64,000 nucleotides of DNA from a virus. Every line of letters starts with the position of its first letter. Within the stretch, counting starts at the first letter, position 1. Made by a program: the position numbers and the translations under genes. The notes beneath the pieces were generated by a model. The model did not search any database. It saw only the letters and a program-made list of their open reading frames with translations, and was not told the DNA's origin. The DNA is taken from the IMG/VR virus record IMGVR_UViG_3300005366_000002, positions 1 to 64,000 of that record. One strand, given 5' to 3'. Positions 1 to 7,162 of the stretch are shown here, piece after piece.

Positions 1-330
1 CACCACGTGGTGGACGCTGACCGTGTGACGCAGGGGCAGCACCCGCGCGTCATCGACGTCCGTGTCCTCGAGGGCCGTGCGCCAGAACTTGCGGTTGCGC
101 TTGTTCGCGATGCGCAGCACGACCTGGTTCATCTGGAACTCGGTGAGGTAGCAGCGCTCGGGCACGTCGTCCTCGATGAGCTTGTTGGAGTCGTTCAGGT
201 AGTCGATGTAGAGGCGGTCCTTGCCATCGAGGTCCTTGCCGATGGGCCGGAAAGCCCAGACGCCGCCGTTCGTGTCCTTGATGAACACGTGGAAGCGCTG
301 CTTCAGCTTGAGCTTGGGGACGCGGGACAT
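1..330 (-). CDS. Hypothetical protein, 3' end cut by window edge
   Basis: This leftward frame opens at an ATG at 330, with AGGAG six bases upstream, and stays open to the window edge, so at least 110 residues are visible. The protein begins MSRVPKLKLKQRFHVF and has a basic patch (NKRNRKFW) near residue 80. It is the last visible gene of the leftward block and follows the next gene by 14 bases. I do not recognise a domain. Confidence 0.7.
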   Translation of the reverse strand, partial: MSRVPKLKLKQRFHVFIKDTNGGVWAFRPIGKDLDGKDRLYIDYLNDSNKLIEDDVPERCYLTEFQMNQVVLRIANKRNRKFWRTALEDTDVDDARVLPLRHTVSVHHVV

Positions 331-344
331 GATGTTCTCCTGGT

Positions 345-680
345 TCACAGGTCAGCGCGGCTGATCTGTGTGGGGTTCGGGGTGATGGCCCAGATCTGGA
401 CCGAGGACTTGTCGAGCACGTGCAGCTCCCACCAGAGGAGCGGCTGCTCGTCGATGAGCTTCAGCAGCGGCCGCACATGCTCGTCCGGCACCTGCGAGGC
501 CGCGTCACCCACTTCGTGAAACGTCACCCCTCGCTGGTGGCCAGGCAGCGGAGCCTTGCCGTAGGACAAGGCGAACATGCGGCCGTCGTTGCCCTTCGAC
601 GAAGCACGGACCGTGATCAGCCAGTAAGGCTTCATGTAGTCAGTGATCGTCTTCGGTTTTTTCGCGGTCGTCGAGGTCAT
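345..680 (-). CDS. Hypothetical protein, 111 aa
   Basis: The start ATG at 680 overlaps the stop of the upstream gene (ATGA), which suggests translational coupling. The protein has a basic N-terminus (TAKKPKTITDYMKPYW) and a tryptophan-rich centre (LLWWELHVLD). No known domain or membrane segment is visible. It is probably an early or host-interaction gene, judged only from its place in a train of small orphan genes. Confidence 0.7.
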   Translation of the reverse strand: MTSTTAKKPKTITDYMKPYWLITVRASSKGNDGRMFALSYGKAPLPGHQRGVTFHEVGDAASQVPDEHVRPLLKLIDEQPLLWWELHVLDKSSVQIWAITPNPTQISRADL

Positions 681-982
681 GCGGCACCTCGCTCGATCTT
701 CATGACATCGTAGGACATGCGGACGACCCGCGCGTCCTTCCAGAAGATCTGCATCTCATTGAGCTGCAGGTGCGACTGGACGTGCAGGCGGATCACCTCC
801 GCCTGGTGCTGGTCGATGATCAGCTGGGCTGCCGACGGATGGAAGTACGGCGTGGCCTTCAGCGGCTCCGTGACCGTGCCCGGCTCATCGTCCGCGTCGT
901 CCGGCTCGGCACGTCGGAAGAACTTGTCGAACACGCCGCTGGCGATCAGATAGCGATCGCCACTCATGATTCTGGTTTCCAT
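677..982 (-). CDS. Hypothetical protein, 101 aa
   Basis: The ATG at 982 has a strong GGAGG ribosome site just upstream (CCTAGGAGGGATC). A second in-frame ATG five codons in could also serve. An acidic stretch (EPDDADDEPG) near residue 26 is followed by a segment containing HPSAAQLIIDQHQAEVIRL. Function unknown. Its stop overlaps the start of the next gene. Confidence 0.7.
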   Translation of the reverse strand: METRIMSGDRYLIASGVFDKFFRRAEPDDADDEPGTVTEPLKATPYFHPSAAQLIIDQHQAEVIRLHVQSHLQLNEMQIFWKDARVVRMSYDVMKIERGAA

Positions 983-995
983 GATCCCTCCTAGG

Positions 996-1373
996 TCACG
1001 CGATGGTGACAGCCTCGATCTTGTCCGTCAGGGCGGCCTGCGCATCCTTCAGCGCACGCCGGGCGTCTGCGACTTTCGTCGCCAGGTCCTCGATGGGCCT
1101 GATGTCGCGCTCCATGATGAAGCCCCACGGGAACTGCGTGTTCCCCTTCTCGAGGCGCCACACGTCCGTCGTGATGAACGCGTAGCCGCCGGAGCCACCA
1201 GGGCCGTCGTCTTGGGGCGCGCGATCCGCGTACAGGTGCGCCTGGTCCTTGGGCACCATGTGGGCACGGTAGTAGCGGAAGGGCTCCGCGTGCCAGACCT
1301 TGGTGAGGCCAACGCCTTCGCTGTGGGGCGTGATCACGAAGCCGAGGGCTTGTAGTTGTGCGACGGTTGTCAT
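996..1373 (-). CDS. Hypothetical protein, 125 aa
   Basis: I chose the ATG at 1373 (protein MTTVAQLQALGF) because it overlaps the stop codon of the upstream gene as ATGA. A longer in-frame reading from 1400 would run into that gene. The C-terminal 35 residues look helical and charged (ADARRALKDAQAAL). No recognised domain. Confidence 0.65.
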   Translation of the reverse strand: MTTVAQLQALGFVITPHSEGVGLTKVWHAEPFRYYRAHMVPKDQAHLYADRAPQDDGPGGSGGYAFITTDVWRLEKGNTQFPWGFIMERDIRPIEDLATKVADARRALKDAQAALTDKIEAVTIA

Positions 1374-1930
1374 TCTTGTTCCTTGAGGATTCGCTTGCAC
1401 TTGTCAAACACAGACTCACCACGGCGAGTCCGTACATCAGGGAAAGGGTCCCTGGCCCATTGAAGAAGCGCTTGTCGCTGGACACGGCGCAACAGCGGAT
1501 CGCCGTTGCCTCGCTTCACGACCTGCGCTGAGTGGCGCACGAAAGCACGCCACCGCTTGATCTGTCTGTCGTCGTCAGCGGACCGACGGCCCATGTAGAA
1601 CCGGCAGTACCACTCGAACCAGCCTCGCGGGTCTTGCGGGTTGATCCAGCCCTTGTCCAGCCAGACCGACAGCGGCTGTCTCGACTTGACACCCAGCGCG
1701 TTGATCGCAGGGTCAGGGCCATCGGGAGCCAGCCGCGCGCCCTTAAACCACGAGGCAGGGTACTCGGAGATCGCCGACTGGAGATACCAGCCCTCGAAGA
1801 CACCGAGCTTCAGCATCTCCCTCGGCGAGAGCGCAGGGCTGAACCCGAGGTCAGCGGGCCAGCGTCCCTGCGGAGCACTTAGCTCGTAGGAGCCGCGCTG
1901 CATCTTGTTGGCGACCTTCACGGTAGTCAT
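1370..1930 (-). CDS. Conserved protein with GWFEWYCRFYMGRR motif, 186 aa
   Basis: The start ATG at 1930 overlaps the upstream stop (ATGA). The protein carries LSVWLDKGWINPQDPRGWF, then WYCRFYMGRRSADDDRQIKR, then RRVQRQALLQWARDP. From memory, this W-F-x-W-Y-C-R-x-Y-x-G-R-R block followed by a D-x-R-Q-I-x-R-W segment also occurs in uncharacterised proteins of eukaryotes and giant viruses. I cannot confirm that here. The conserved Trp, Arg and Cys residues suggest a folded domain, but no function is known to me. Confidence 0.7.
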   Translation of the reverse strand: MTTVKVANKMQRGSYELSAPQGRWPADLGFSPALSPREMLKLGVFEGWYLQSAISEYPASWFKGARLAPDGPDPAINALGVKSRQPLSVWLDKGWINPQDPRGWFEWYCRFYMGRRSADDDRQIKRWRAFVRHSAQVVKRGNGDPLLRRVQRQALLQWARDPFPDVRTRRGESVFDKCKRILKEQE

Positions 1931-2181
1931 ACGACGTTGGACTCCTGTTGGTTCGGCAGGGACGCGTAGTGCGCCTGCCAGCGTTGACAGACCTTGCGGG
2001 TCGAGAGCCACGAGAAGGCTTCGTTCGACCTGAAGGTCGCGTAGTGGACCACATCGGCAGGCTTTGTCGCCGCCCAGCCAGGCACGCCCACCGACGGAGC
2101 GCAGCCGATGAACCAGCCCTTGCGCTCCGGGTCCCACCACCACCAGAAACCGTTGGCGGCAAACGGCGCCTTGGCGGTCAT
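1927..2181 (-). CDS. Hypothetical protein, 84 aa, tryptophan-rich
   Basis: The ATG at 2181 overlaps the upstream stop by the ATGA arrangement, and its own stop overlaps the next start in the same way. The N-terminal half is unusually aromatic (NGFWWWWDPERKGWFIG). It could be a small WG or SH3-like fold, but this is a guess. Confidence 0.65.
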   Translation of the reverse strand: MTAKAPFAANGFWWWWDPERKGWFIGCAPSVGVPGWAATKPADVVHYATFRSNEAFSWLSTRKVCQRWQAHYASLPNQQESNVV

Positions 2182-2651
2182 CCGAGCACCTTGCCGAACT
2201 TGGCAGCCAGGGCACTCACGCCCTTCTCGAGGCGATGGACCTTCTCCTGCTTGGCCAGCTCGCGGATCGCGCGACGGCCACCGCCCGTCGTCACGAACGA
2301 CGAGTACTCGTCGTTGGCATTCACGTGGCCGACGTGCGCCAGGTTGAACTGCTTGAGCCAACACATGACACCGTTGACCGCCGCCGCGAACAGCTTGTTG
2401 AACTCGGTGAGAGCCAGCTTGGTCAGGTCGCGCCCCGTGATCTCGAACCAGCCGCAGCCGATCTCGCAGATATCGACCATCTTCGACAGAGCCAGGCCCG
2501 TCTTCGAGTTGCGGAACTTGTTCAGCAGGGCGCGGCTCGTGTGCAGCTTCAGCACCGTGTGCTGGTTGCCCGACGCCGGCGTCAGCCAGTAGCGATAGGC
2601 ACCCGTGGCGGCGGCGAAGAAGGTCTTGGTGTTCGAGCGGAAAGCGGTCAT
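2178..2651 (-). CDS. Hypothetical protein, 157 aa
   Basis: The ATG at 2651 is preceded by AGGAG at good distance. The sequence is rich in Lys, Ala and Asn, with a cysteine pair in DICEIGCGWFEITG and a glycine stretch TTGGGRR. No membrane segment or known domain was recognised. It heads a run of four overlapping genes (2178, 1927, 1370, 996). Confidence 0.7.
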   Translation of the reverse strand: MTAFRSNTKTFFAAATGAYRYWLTPASGNQHTVLKLHTSRALLNKFRNSKTGLALSKMVDICEIGCGWFEITGRDLTKLALTEFNKLFAAAVNGVMCWLKQFNLAHVGHVNANDEYSSFVTTGGGRRAIRELAKQEKVHRLEKGVSALAAKFGKVLG

Positions 2652-2704
2652 GAGGTTCTACTCCTGATGTACTTTGGAAAATTTGGGGCGCCGAGCGTTC
2701 TAGC

Positions 2705-3076
2705 TCAGCGGGGAAGGAACGAATCGACGGTGGGCTTGATCTCGTCCGGCAGGTCGACGAACGCGACCTGCGCACCGCGCTGCGGACCTGGGACCGTCAT
2801 GTACGAGCCCTGACAGGCCCAGAGCTTGTCGGCCATCATCCACAGGTACAGCAGGCTCACCTCGCCGCGCAGGTAGCGCTCGCAGAGGTCGCTGCTGACC
2901 GGCACGGCCAGCCAGTACGTGAGCTGCGTGTCGTTCGACTCGTCGGTCACGCACATGATGTAGTCCTGGGTGCCGTCGCGCCAGTGACCGACAAGCTCCA
3001 TCGCGTCGTAGTGGAGAAGCTGCGTCACGCGCTGCAGGTCTTGAGCGTACTCACGCTCGACGATCGTCAAAGTCAT
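2705..3076 (-). CDS. Hypothetical protein, 123 aa
   Basis: ATG at 3076 follows an AGGAGG ribosome site (CATAGGAGGGTCT). The protein is mixed alpha/beta with a hydrophobic centre (LLYLWMMADKLWA) too short and broken to be a clear membrane helix. No homologue is recognised. Confidence 0.7.
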   Translation of the reverse strand: MTLTIVEREYAQDLQRVTQLLHYDAMELVGHWRDGTQDYIMCVTDESNDTQLTYWLAVPVSSDLCERYLRGEVSLLYLWMMADKLWACQGSYMTVPGPQRGAQVAFVDLPDEIKPTVDSFLPR

Positions 3077-3114
3077 AGACCCTCCTATGGTCTAGTTGTG
3101 TAGGACCGGTCCGT

Positions 3115-3372
3115 TCAGGACCAGGCCTGGTTAATCATGAGGCGGGCCACGCCCTCAGGGCTGGCACCGAAGATGCGACGGCTCGACGCGCCGGCATCGA
3201 GCACGGCCGCGAACGACTTGTCTGCCGCGAGGTTGCCAGGGCGGGGGCGCACGATGATCGGACGCTTGCCACGGCACTTCACGTGGATCTCTTCGCCGTC
3301 ACGTTGGTACGTGACTTGCAGGACCGCGCCGCTGTCCAGCTTGATCTGGCGCTTGTGAATCGGTTCACGCAT
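3115..3372 (-). CDS. Hypothetical basic protein, 85 aa
   Basis: ATG at 3372 with AAGGAG upstream. It overlaps the end of the preceding gene by eight bases. The sequence is basic (VKCRGKRPIIVRPRPG), which would suit nucleic-acid binding. No domain was recognised. Confidence 0.65.
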   Translation of the reverse strand: MREPIHKRQIKLDSGAVLQVTYQRDGEEIHVKCRGKRPIIVRPRPGNLAADKSFAAVLDAGASSRRIFGASPEGVARLMINQAWS

Positions 3373-3712
3373 GATCTGCTCCTTGCTTGCGAGTCATCGA
3401 CTCGATCACCATGTCCAGCGCGACCTGCGCTTCGGACCAGGCACGGTCACGTGCGGCCTGGTATGCCGCGTCCGTCTCGAACTCCTCGATCCAGTCACCC
3501 ACGCAGTTCTCGCCCTCCTCGCCGTTCGGCAGGGCGACCGTCGCGTCGGCCATCGCCGGGTCGCTCTTGACCTCAGCGAACTCGGCGGCCGTCGTCAGGT
3601 AGTAGTAGGCGACGGTCTCGTAGTCGTTGTTCTCACGGGCGATCCCGACCAGGGCGCGACCATCGTCGGCGGTGAACGGGATCGCAATGTTGCGCGGGGG
3701 CATCGTCATCAT
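3365..3712 (-). CDS. Hypothetical acidic protein, 115 aa
   Basis: I placed the start at 3712 (MMTMPPRNIAIPF) because GAGGAG lies six bases upstream and a longer reading would enter the preceding gene. The centre is aromatic and acidic (ENNDYETVAYYYL, NGEEGENCVGDWIEEFETD). Unknown function. Confidence 0.65.
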   Translation of the reverse strand: MMTMPPRNIAIPFTADDGRALVGIARENNDYETVAYYYLTTAAEFAEVKSDPAMADATVALPNGEEGENCVGDWIEEFETDAAYQAARDRAWSEAQVALDMVIESMTRKQGADHA

Positions 3713-3719
3713 TTGCTCC

Positions 3720-3938
3720 TCAGTGGCTGTTCGGGAGACCGTGTTCACCACGGATCACGTTGTGGAGGGTGTGCCGGCCTTCGCGGACCAGAACGGCTTG
3801 GCGGTGCAGCAGGGGATCGCCATGCACCAGGCCCCAGTGCCAGTGACCGCGGCCACGGACTCGGGTGAAGCTGACGCCCTTCGGCAAGCGGTCCCACGAG
3901 CGAGTGACACCGGCGTCGATGTTGGAGTCTTGAATCAT
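3720..3938 (-). CDS. Hypothetical protein, 72 aa
   Basis: The start at 3938 (MIQDSNIDAGVTRSW) has AAGGAG seven bases upstream. An in-frame extension to 3995 lacks a ribosome site and overlaps the upstream gene. The sequence is rich in His, Arg and Gly (VRGRGHWHWGLVHGDPLLH). Unknown function. Confidence 0.6.
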   Translation of the reverse strand: MIQDSNIDAGVTRSWDRLPKGVSFTRVRGRGHWHWGLVHGDPLLHRQAVLVREGRHTLHNVIRGEHGLPNSH

Positions 3939-3948
3939 GTTGTGCTCC

Positions 3949-4278
3949 TTAGCGTTCGACGGCTTCGAACTGGACTTCGACGTCGCCCAGCACATTGATC
4001 GACGACGCGTTCACGCTAGTGTCGATCTCGTTGGCCACCGAGTAGATGGTGACCGTCGTGCGCTTGCGGCGGCTGTTGTCGATGAACGTGCAGCCCTTCG
4101 GGTTGACCAGCACGTCAGCGCCGACCGGGGCAACCAGGCCTGCCTTCACGTTGGTCGGGAAGGTGACGACGCCGAGCAGCCAGTTGTCCCAATGACCCTT
4201 GTACTGCGGGTACTCAGTGTGGGCCGCGTCGGCGATCTTGATGAGGGCGGCGCGACGTTGTGCGATGGACTTGGACAT
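3949..4278 (-). CDS. Hypothetical protein, 109 aa
   Basis: ATG at 4278 with AAGGAG upstream, repeating the CTAAGGAGCAC leader seen before the 3938 start. The N-terminus is basic and helical (MSKSIAQRRAALIKIADA) and the C-terminal half looks beta-rich (RRKRTTVTIYSVANEI). No known domain. Confidence 0.7.
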   Translation of the reverse strand: MSKSIAQRRAALIKIADAAHTEYPQYKGHWDNWLLGVVTFPTNVKAGLVAPVGADVLVNPKGCTFIDNSRRKRTTVTIYSVANEIDTSVNASSINVLGDVEVQFEAVER

Positions 4279-4290
4279 GTTGTGTGCTCC

Positions 4291-4644
4291 TTAGCGCGAG
4301 TAGTTGGACGAAAGGTTGATCGTGATCTTTTCCGATCGCATGCCGGGGTACGACAGCCAGATCATGCGACGCATGCCGTAGCCCTTGAACGAATAGCCCT
4401 CGGCGTACGAGTCGGACGACCAGCGCTTCTGGTGAAAGGACGTCGACTTGATGAGGCCGGCGGCGACCAGCTTGTCGATCAGGGCTCGCGTAGCCTGGTA
4501 GCCCTGCGCAGACCGGACAGAGAACCAACCAGCCCTCGCGCTGCCACGACCATCGAGCTTGAACCCGAGGGCAGCGACGAAGTCGCGAGCCATTTGAAGA
4601 TCAGGCACCGTCTTCACGACCGGCTTCGAAAGTTGCTTGCGCAT
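4291..4644 (-). CDS. Hypothetical basic protein, 117 aa
   Basis: I chose the ATG at 4644 (MRKQLSKPVVKTVPDL) because AGGAG lies ahead of it. The upstream in-frame extension falls in the AT-richer leader region. The protein is basic, and its middle (GYQATRALIDKLVAAGLIKST) could be part of a winged-helix fold. It is the first gene after the terminator at 4804-4837, so it should have its own promoter. Confidence 0.65.
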   Translation of the reverse strand: MRKQLSKPVVKTVPDLQMARDFVAALGFKLDGRGSARAGWFSVRSAQGYQATRALIDKLVAAGLIKSTSFHQKRWSSDSYAEGYSFKGYGMRRMIWLSYPGMRSEKITINLSSNYSR

Positions 4645-4709
4645 GGCAATGCTCCTGGCAGTTGTATAGGGGACTGAACGAGCGCGCGTGGGCAGCGCTC
4701 TACGCTTCC

Positions 4710-4715
4710 AGTATA
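4710..4715 (-). promoter_or_regulatory. Candidate sigma70-like -10 element
   Basis: On the minus strand the sequence reads TATACT, a good -10 hexamer in an otherwise GC-rich region, about 65 bases upstream of the 4644 start and after the terminator of the preceding gene. I see no convincing -35 element at 16-18 bases, so this rests on position and the hexamer alone. Confidence 0.35.
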
Positions 4716-4764
4716 GCACCGCCGACCAAGAAAAACGGTCCTTCATAGGGAAAAGTGAGCCGTT

Positions 4765-4783
4765 TTGCCTTCTTTTGTGGCAA
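4765..4783. repeat. Hairpin repeat copy 1 (TTGCC...GGCAA)
   Basis: TTGCC and GGCAA flank a nine-base loop TTCTTTTGT. A close copy lies at 4884-4906 with loop TTCTTAGGT. The two copies bracket the terminator at 4804-4837. Confidence 0.55.
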
Positions 4784-4803
4784 TCAGTGCCTAAAAAGGA
4801 CGC

Positions 4804-4837
4804 AAAAAAGGCCCGTCAGTGGGGAAACTGACGGGCC
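4804..4837 (-). terminator. Rho-independent terminator for leftward transcript
   Basis: An 11-base-pair perfect stem (GGCCCGTCAGT / ACTGACGGGCC) with a six-base loop is followed on the minus strand by six Ts. It lies just past the stop of the gene at 4924-5586 and would end leftward transcripts before the 4291 gene. Confidence 0.85.
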
Positions 4838-4883
4838 TGTGAGATGGCCGCTACCGGACGGCCTGAGGAGGTTCTGGCACGCC

Positions 4884-4906
4884 GTTTGCCTTCTTAGGTG
4901 GCAAAC
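4884..4906. repeat. Hairpin repeat copy 2 (GTTTGCC...GGCAAAC)
   Basis: A seven-base-pair stem GTTTGCC/GGCAAAC surrounds TTCTTAGGT. The core TTGCCTTCTT..GTGGCAA matches the copy at 4765-4783. It sits a few bases past the stop of the 4924 gene. Confidence 0.55.
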
Positions 4907-4923
4907 CGGCGGTGAGCCGAGGC

Positions 4924-5586
4924 TCAGAACTGGCGAAGGAACGCGACGACCTTCTCCTTGTGGCGGAGCTTGTCGAGCATGTACGTGATCTCCGAGCGCT
5001 TCGCCGAGTTGCGCGCGCGAATCTTGTTGAGCGCCTCGGCGTCGGGCATGGTGACCAGGGTCTCGACGAACATGGCGAAGCCGGGCTCGACGGGCGACTC
5101 CTTCTCCTCGCGCACGGAGCGGTCGTTGGACTCGATGGACGCGCCGCCCTTGGCGCGGTCGGCCAGCTCCTGCATCGACACGATCTCGGCGCCGGAGTCC
5201 TGGATGGTGCGGGCCGCCGTGGCTTCTTCGATCTGGCGCTTGCGCTCGTCGAGGCGCTCGGCTTCCTCGTCGGCGCCGTCCTGGCTCAGCAGGAGCTTGG
5301 CGTGCTCCTCGGTGATCAGCTGGAGCACCTTCGAGTTCACGGCGTCGCGGAACTCGGACGAGTCGAGCAGTTGCTTGCGCGGGATCTGGTCGGTCAGGCA
5401 GATCGGCAGCCAGGTCATGGGCAGGAACAGGTCGTCCAGCTTGGTCCCGTTCGTCTTCGGGATGCCGATGTGGACTTCGCCCTGCTGACGCGCCTTGGAG
5501 GCCACGCTGTTGTTGACGGCCCAAATCGGGTCCGTCAGATTGCCCTGCTCGAGCTGGCTGATGGTGACAGTGGTACGGGTGTTCAT
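4924..5586 (-). CDS. Conserved hypothetical protein, 220 aa
   Basis: I use the ATG at 5586 (MNTRTTVTISQLEQG), which has AGGA upstream. A TTG two codons earlier is less likely. The middle is a charged helical region (DEEAERLDERKRQIEEATAA) and the ends are more globular. The strong terminator directly after it suggests high or tightly bounded expression. I recall similar proteins in other large phages without a function, but cannot verify this. Confidence 0.7.
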   Translation of the reverse strand: MNTRTTVTISQLEQGNLTDPIWAVNNSVASKARQQGEVHIGIPKTNGTKLDDLFLPMTWLPICLTDQIPRKQLLDSSEFRDAVNSKVLQLITEEHAKLLLSQDGADEEAERLDERKRQIEEATAARTIQDSGAEIVSMQELADRAKGGASIESNDRSVREEKESPVEPGFAMFVETLVTMPDAEALNKIRARNSAKRSEITYMLDKLRHKEKVVAFLRQF

Positions 5587-5659
5587 CTTCAATTCCTGTT
5601 GGGTTGTTTCAAAGGTCCAAGTTCGTGTGGTGGTCTGTTCTGTATCGACGTGGCGGCTT

Positions 5660-6031
5660 CTAGGGCGCCATCGTACCGTCGACTCCGCGGTCGCGACGTC
5701 CCTGGGAACGCGCGCTCAGCAGGTCGAACGCAGCCTGCATGTGCATCAGAGCTTGCTTGTTCTCGATGCACGGCATCTTCTTGTCGACGGCCGTCAGGCG
5801 GTTCATCGACATGGCAAGGACTCCTTCGAGGGTCCAGCCGTTGCAGACGCCACCGTTGTCACGGGGCGATCCGTTCTGGAAGTTGAACGGCATGTGGGCT
5901 CCGTTCACCGGCTTCTCGGCGAACGTCAGCTCATACCAGTTCTCGGGAGTGCCCCAGTTGGACACGCCCTTGTCGCCCGGCTCGATCTGCCAGACGTGAC
6001 GCCCGTCGGCGTCCTTGTGAATCAGCTTCAT
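5660..6031 (-). CDS. Acb2/Tad1-hairpin-like protein, candidate cyclic-nucleotide sponge
   Basis: The C-terminal half has the pattern I associate with the Acb2/Tad1 hairpin family: an FQNG segment at residues 51-54, an NGWTLEGVLAMSMNRL helix (64-79), CIENKQALMHMQAAFDLL (88-105) and an ARSQGRRDRGVDGT ending (107-120). Acb2 proteins bind the cyclic nucleotide signals of CBASS and Thoeris immunity and so block host defence. The N-terminal 45 residues are not part of the signature. The start ATG at 6031 has GGGAGA upstream. The family call rests on motif memory, and binding activity is inferred. Confidence 0.6.
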   Translation of the reverse strand: MKLIHKDADGRHVWQIEPGDKGVSNWGTPENWYELTFAEKPVNGAHMPFNFQNGSPRDNGGVCNGWTLEGVLAMSMNRLTAVDKKMPCIENKQALMHMQAAFDLLSARSQGRRDRGVDGTMAP

Positions 6032-6044
6032 CGTGGTCTCCCGG

Positions 6045-6407
6045 TCAGTGGATGGGCGCGCCGTCGTTGGCCGAACTCGGCAGCGGGGTCACCAGGCCGT
6101 TGTCGGCCAGCGCCTTCTGGTAGCCGAGGTTGAAGCCATGCTGGCGCGTCAGCTCACCGATGGCGGCGTGGCAGTGGTTCATGACGGCCGTCAGGTCCTG
6201 GAGCGCGACGACAGGGTTCTGGTACGTCACCGGCGACACCAGCTTGTGCGCGTCGCCACCGCGAACGCAGAAGCCGATGGTGAAGCCCTGCAGGCCGAAC
6301 AGCGACATCAGCTGCTGGTCGGGAGTGCCAGGCGCACGCATGTGCACCGGGCCGGGAGGGGCAGGAGGAACGGGCGCGGGCGGCGCCGGCGGTTTGTTTT
6401 CGTCCAC
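6045..6407 (-). CDS. Hypothetical protein with proline-rich N-terminus, 120 aa
   Basis: The start is a GTG at 6407, supported by AAGGAG seven bases upstream. Residues 6-25 are almost all Pro, Ala and Val, then a globular part follows (GFTIGFCVRGGDAHKL, LTAVMNHCHAAIGEL). It lies between the Acb2-like and NADAR genes, so a counter-defence role is possible, but nothing in the sequence shows it. Confidence 0.6.
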   Translation of the reverse strand: MDENKPPAPPAPVPPAPPGPVHMRAPGTPDQQLMSLFGLQGFTIGFCVRGGDAHKLVSPVTYQNPVVALQDLTAVMNHCHAAIGELTRQHGFNLGYQKALADNGLVTPLPSSANDGAPIH

Positions 6408-6455
6408 GAAGAGACTCCTTGTGTATGCCTTGTCTTTACAGTTTTCGGGGAACCG

Positions 6456-6914
6456 CTATTCACCGATTCTCGCGGTCACCTCACCACGGAGAACAGCGCG
6501 ACGCTGCATCAGCAGGATCCCCAGGTGGTTCTCGCCTTTGCCATCGACCGTACCCCAGAAGAGATCGCCATGCCTGTTCCCTTCCTCGAGATGCGCGTCG
6601 CCGGTGGCGATCAGCCAGCGTGCGAGCTCCGACTTGTCGGCGAACTTGTGGTTGAGGATCGCCTTCATGTAGCCGATCTTCCGCGCGTCCCAGTTCGGAC
6701 GAAGGATCACGCGGTTGCCCATGCGCTTCGCGTCGATGGGTTTCGGCGCCTCGAGGCGGATCCGCTCTTGCTCCGGGAACGTTCGGCACTTCATCGCCTG
6801 ATACGCGTGCTCGGCGGACTTCCAGCGACGCTCCGAGTAGATGAGGACGTGCCCGGTCCAGAAGTTGGAGAGCCACTCGTGCTCGCGGGTGAAGGAGGTG
6901 ATGGCGTCAGTCAT
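6456..6914 (-). CDS. NADAR (YbiA-like) domain protein
   Basis: The full 152 residues match a single NADAR domain: EWLSNFWTG (13-21), KSAEHAYQAMK (32-42), RVILRPNWDARK near 70, LIATGDAHLEEGNRHGDLFW near 110, and ENHLGILLMQRR towards the end. NADAR enzymes act on N-glycosidic bonds of ADP-ribosylated substrates. Some reverse guanine ADP-ribosylation made by DarT-type toxins. A phage copy could repair DNA attacked by a host ADP-ribosyltransferase, which is inference. The start ATG at 6914 overlaps the upstream gene by eight bases. Confidence 0.85.
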   Translation of the reverse strand: MTDAITSFTREHEWLSNFWTGHVLIYSERRWKSAEHAYQAMKCRTFPEQERIRLEAPKPIDAKRMGNRVILRPNWDARKIGYMKAILNHKFADKSELARWLIATGDAHLEEGNRHGDLFWGTVDGKGENHLGILLMQRRAVLRGEVTARIGE

Positions 6915-7161
6915 GGTCGTAAGGCCTCAAGTGGTAGATGCCGGCGGACGTCAGGTCCATTGTGACCATCTGCCCCTTCTTGATGTCCTCGAGGGCGACA
7001 CCAACACGAGGTGCGGGAGGCCTTGCGTTGAGTGCGCGTGTCTGTGACTCGGTGAGGCCTGTCTCCTTGTTGATCAGCTCCGGGAGACGACCGCTAGGGC
7101 CGCGCTTGCGCTCGATGTCTGCGAGGTAGCGATCGACGATGTCGTGGATGAACTTCCGCAT
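6907..7161 (-). CDS. Hypothetical protein, 84 aa
   Basis: ATG at 7161 with GGAG upstream, immediately after the stop of the HTH-like gene. A basic helical N-terminus (MRKFIHDIVDRYLADIERKRG) is followed by a Pro-rich linker and VALEDIKKGQMVTMDL, which resembles the short beta segment common in small phage orphans. Function unknown. Confidence 0.65.
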   Translation of the reverse strand: MRKFIHDIVDRYLADIERKRGPSGRLPELINKETGLTESQTRALNARPPAPRVGVALEDIKKGQMVTMDLTSAGIYHLRPYDHD

Positions 7162-7162
7162 G

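Noticed and set aside
4755-4988. Possible rightward 77-residue gene
   Set aside because: It spans the leftward terminator and runs into the leftward gene at 4924, and has no ribosome site.
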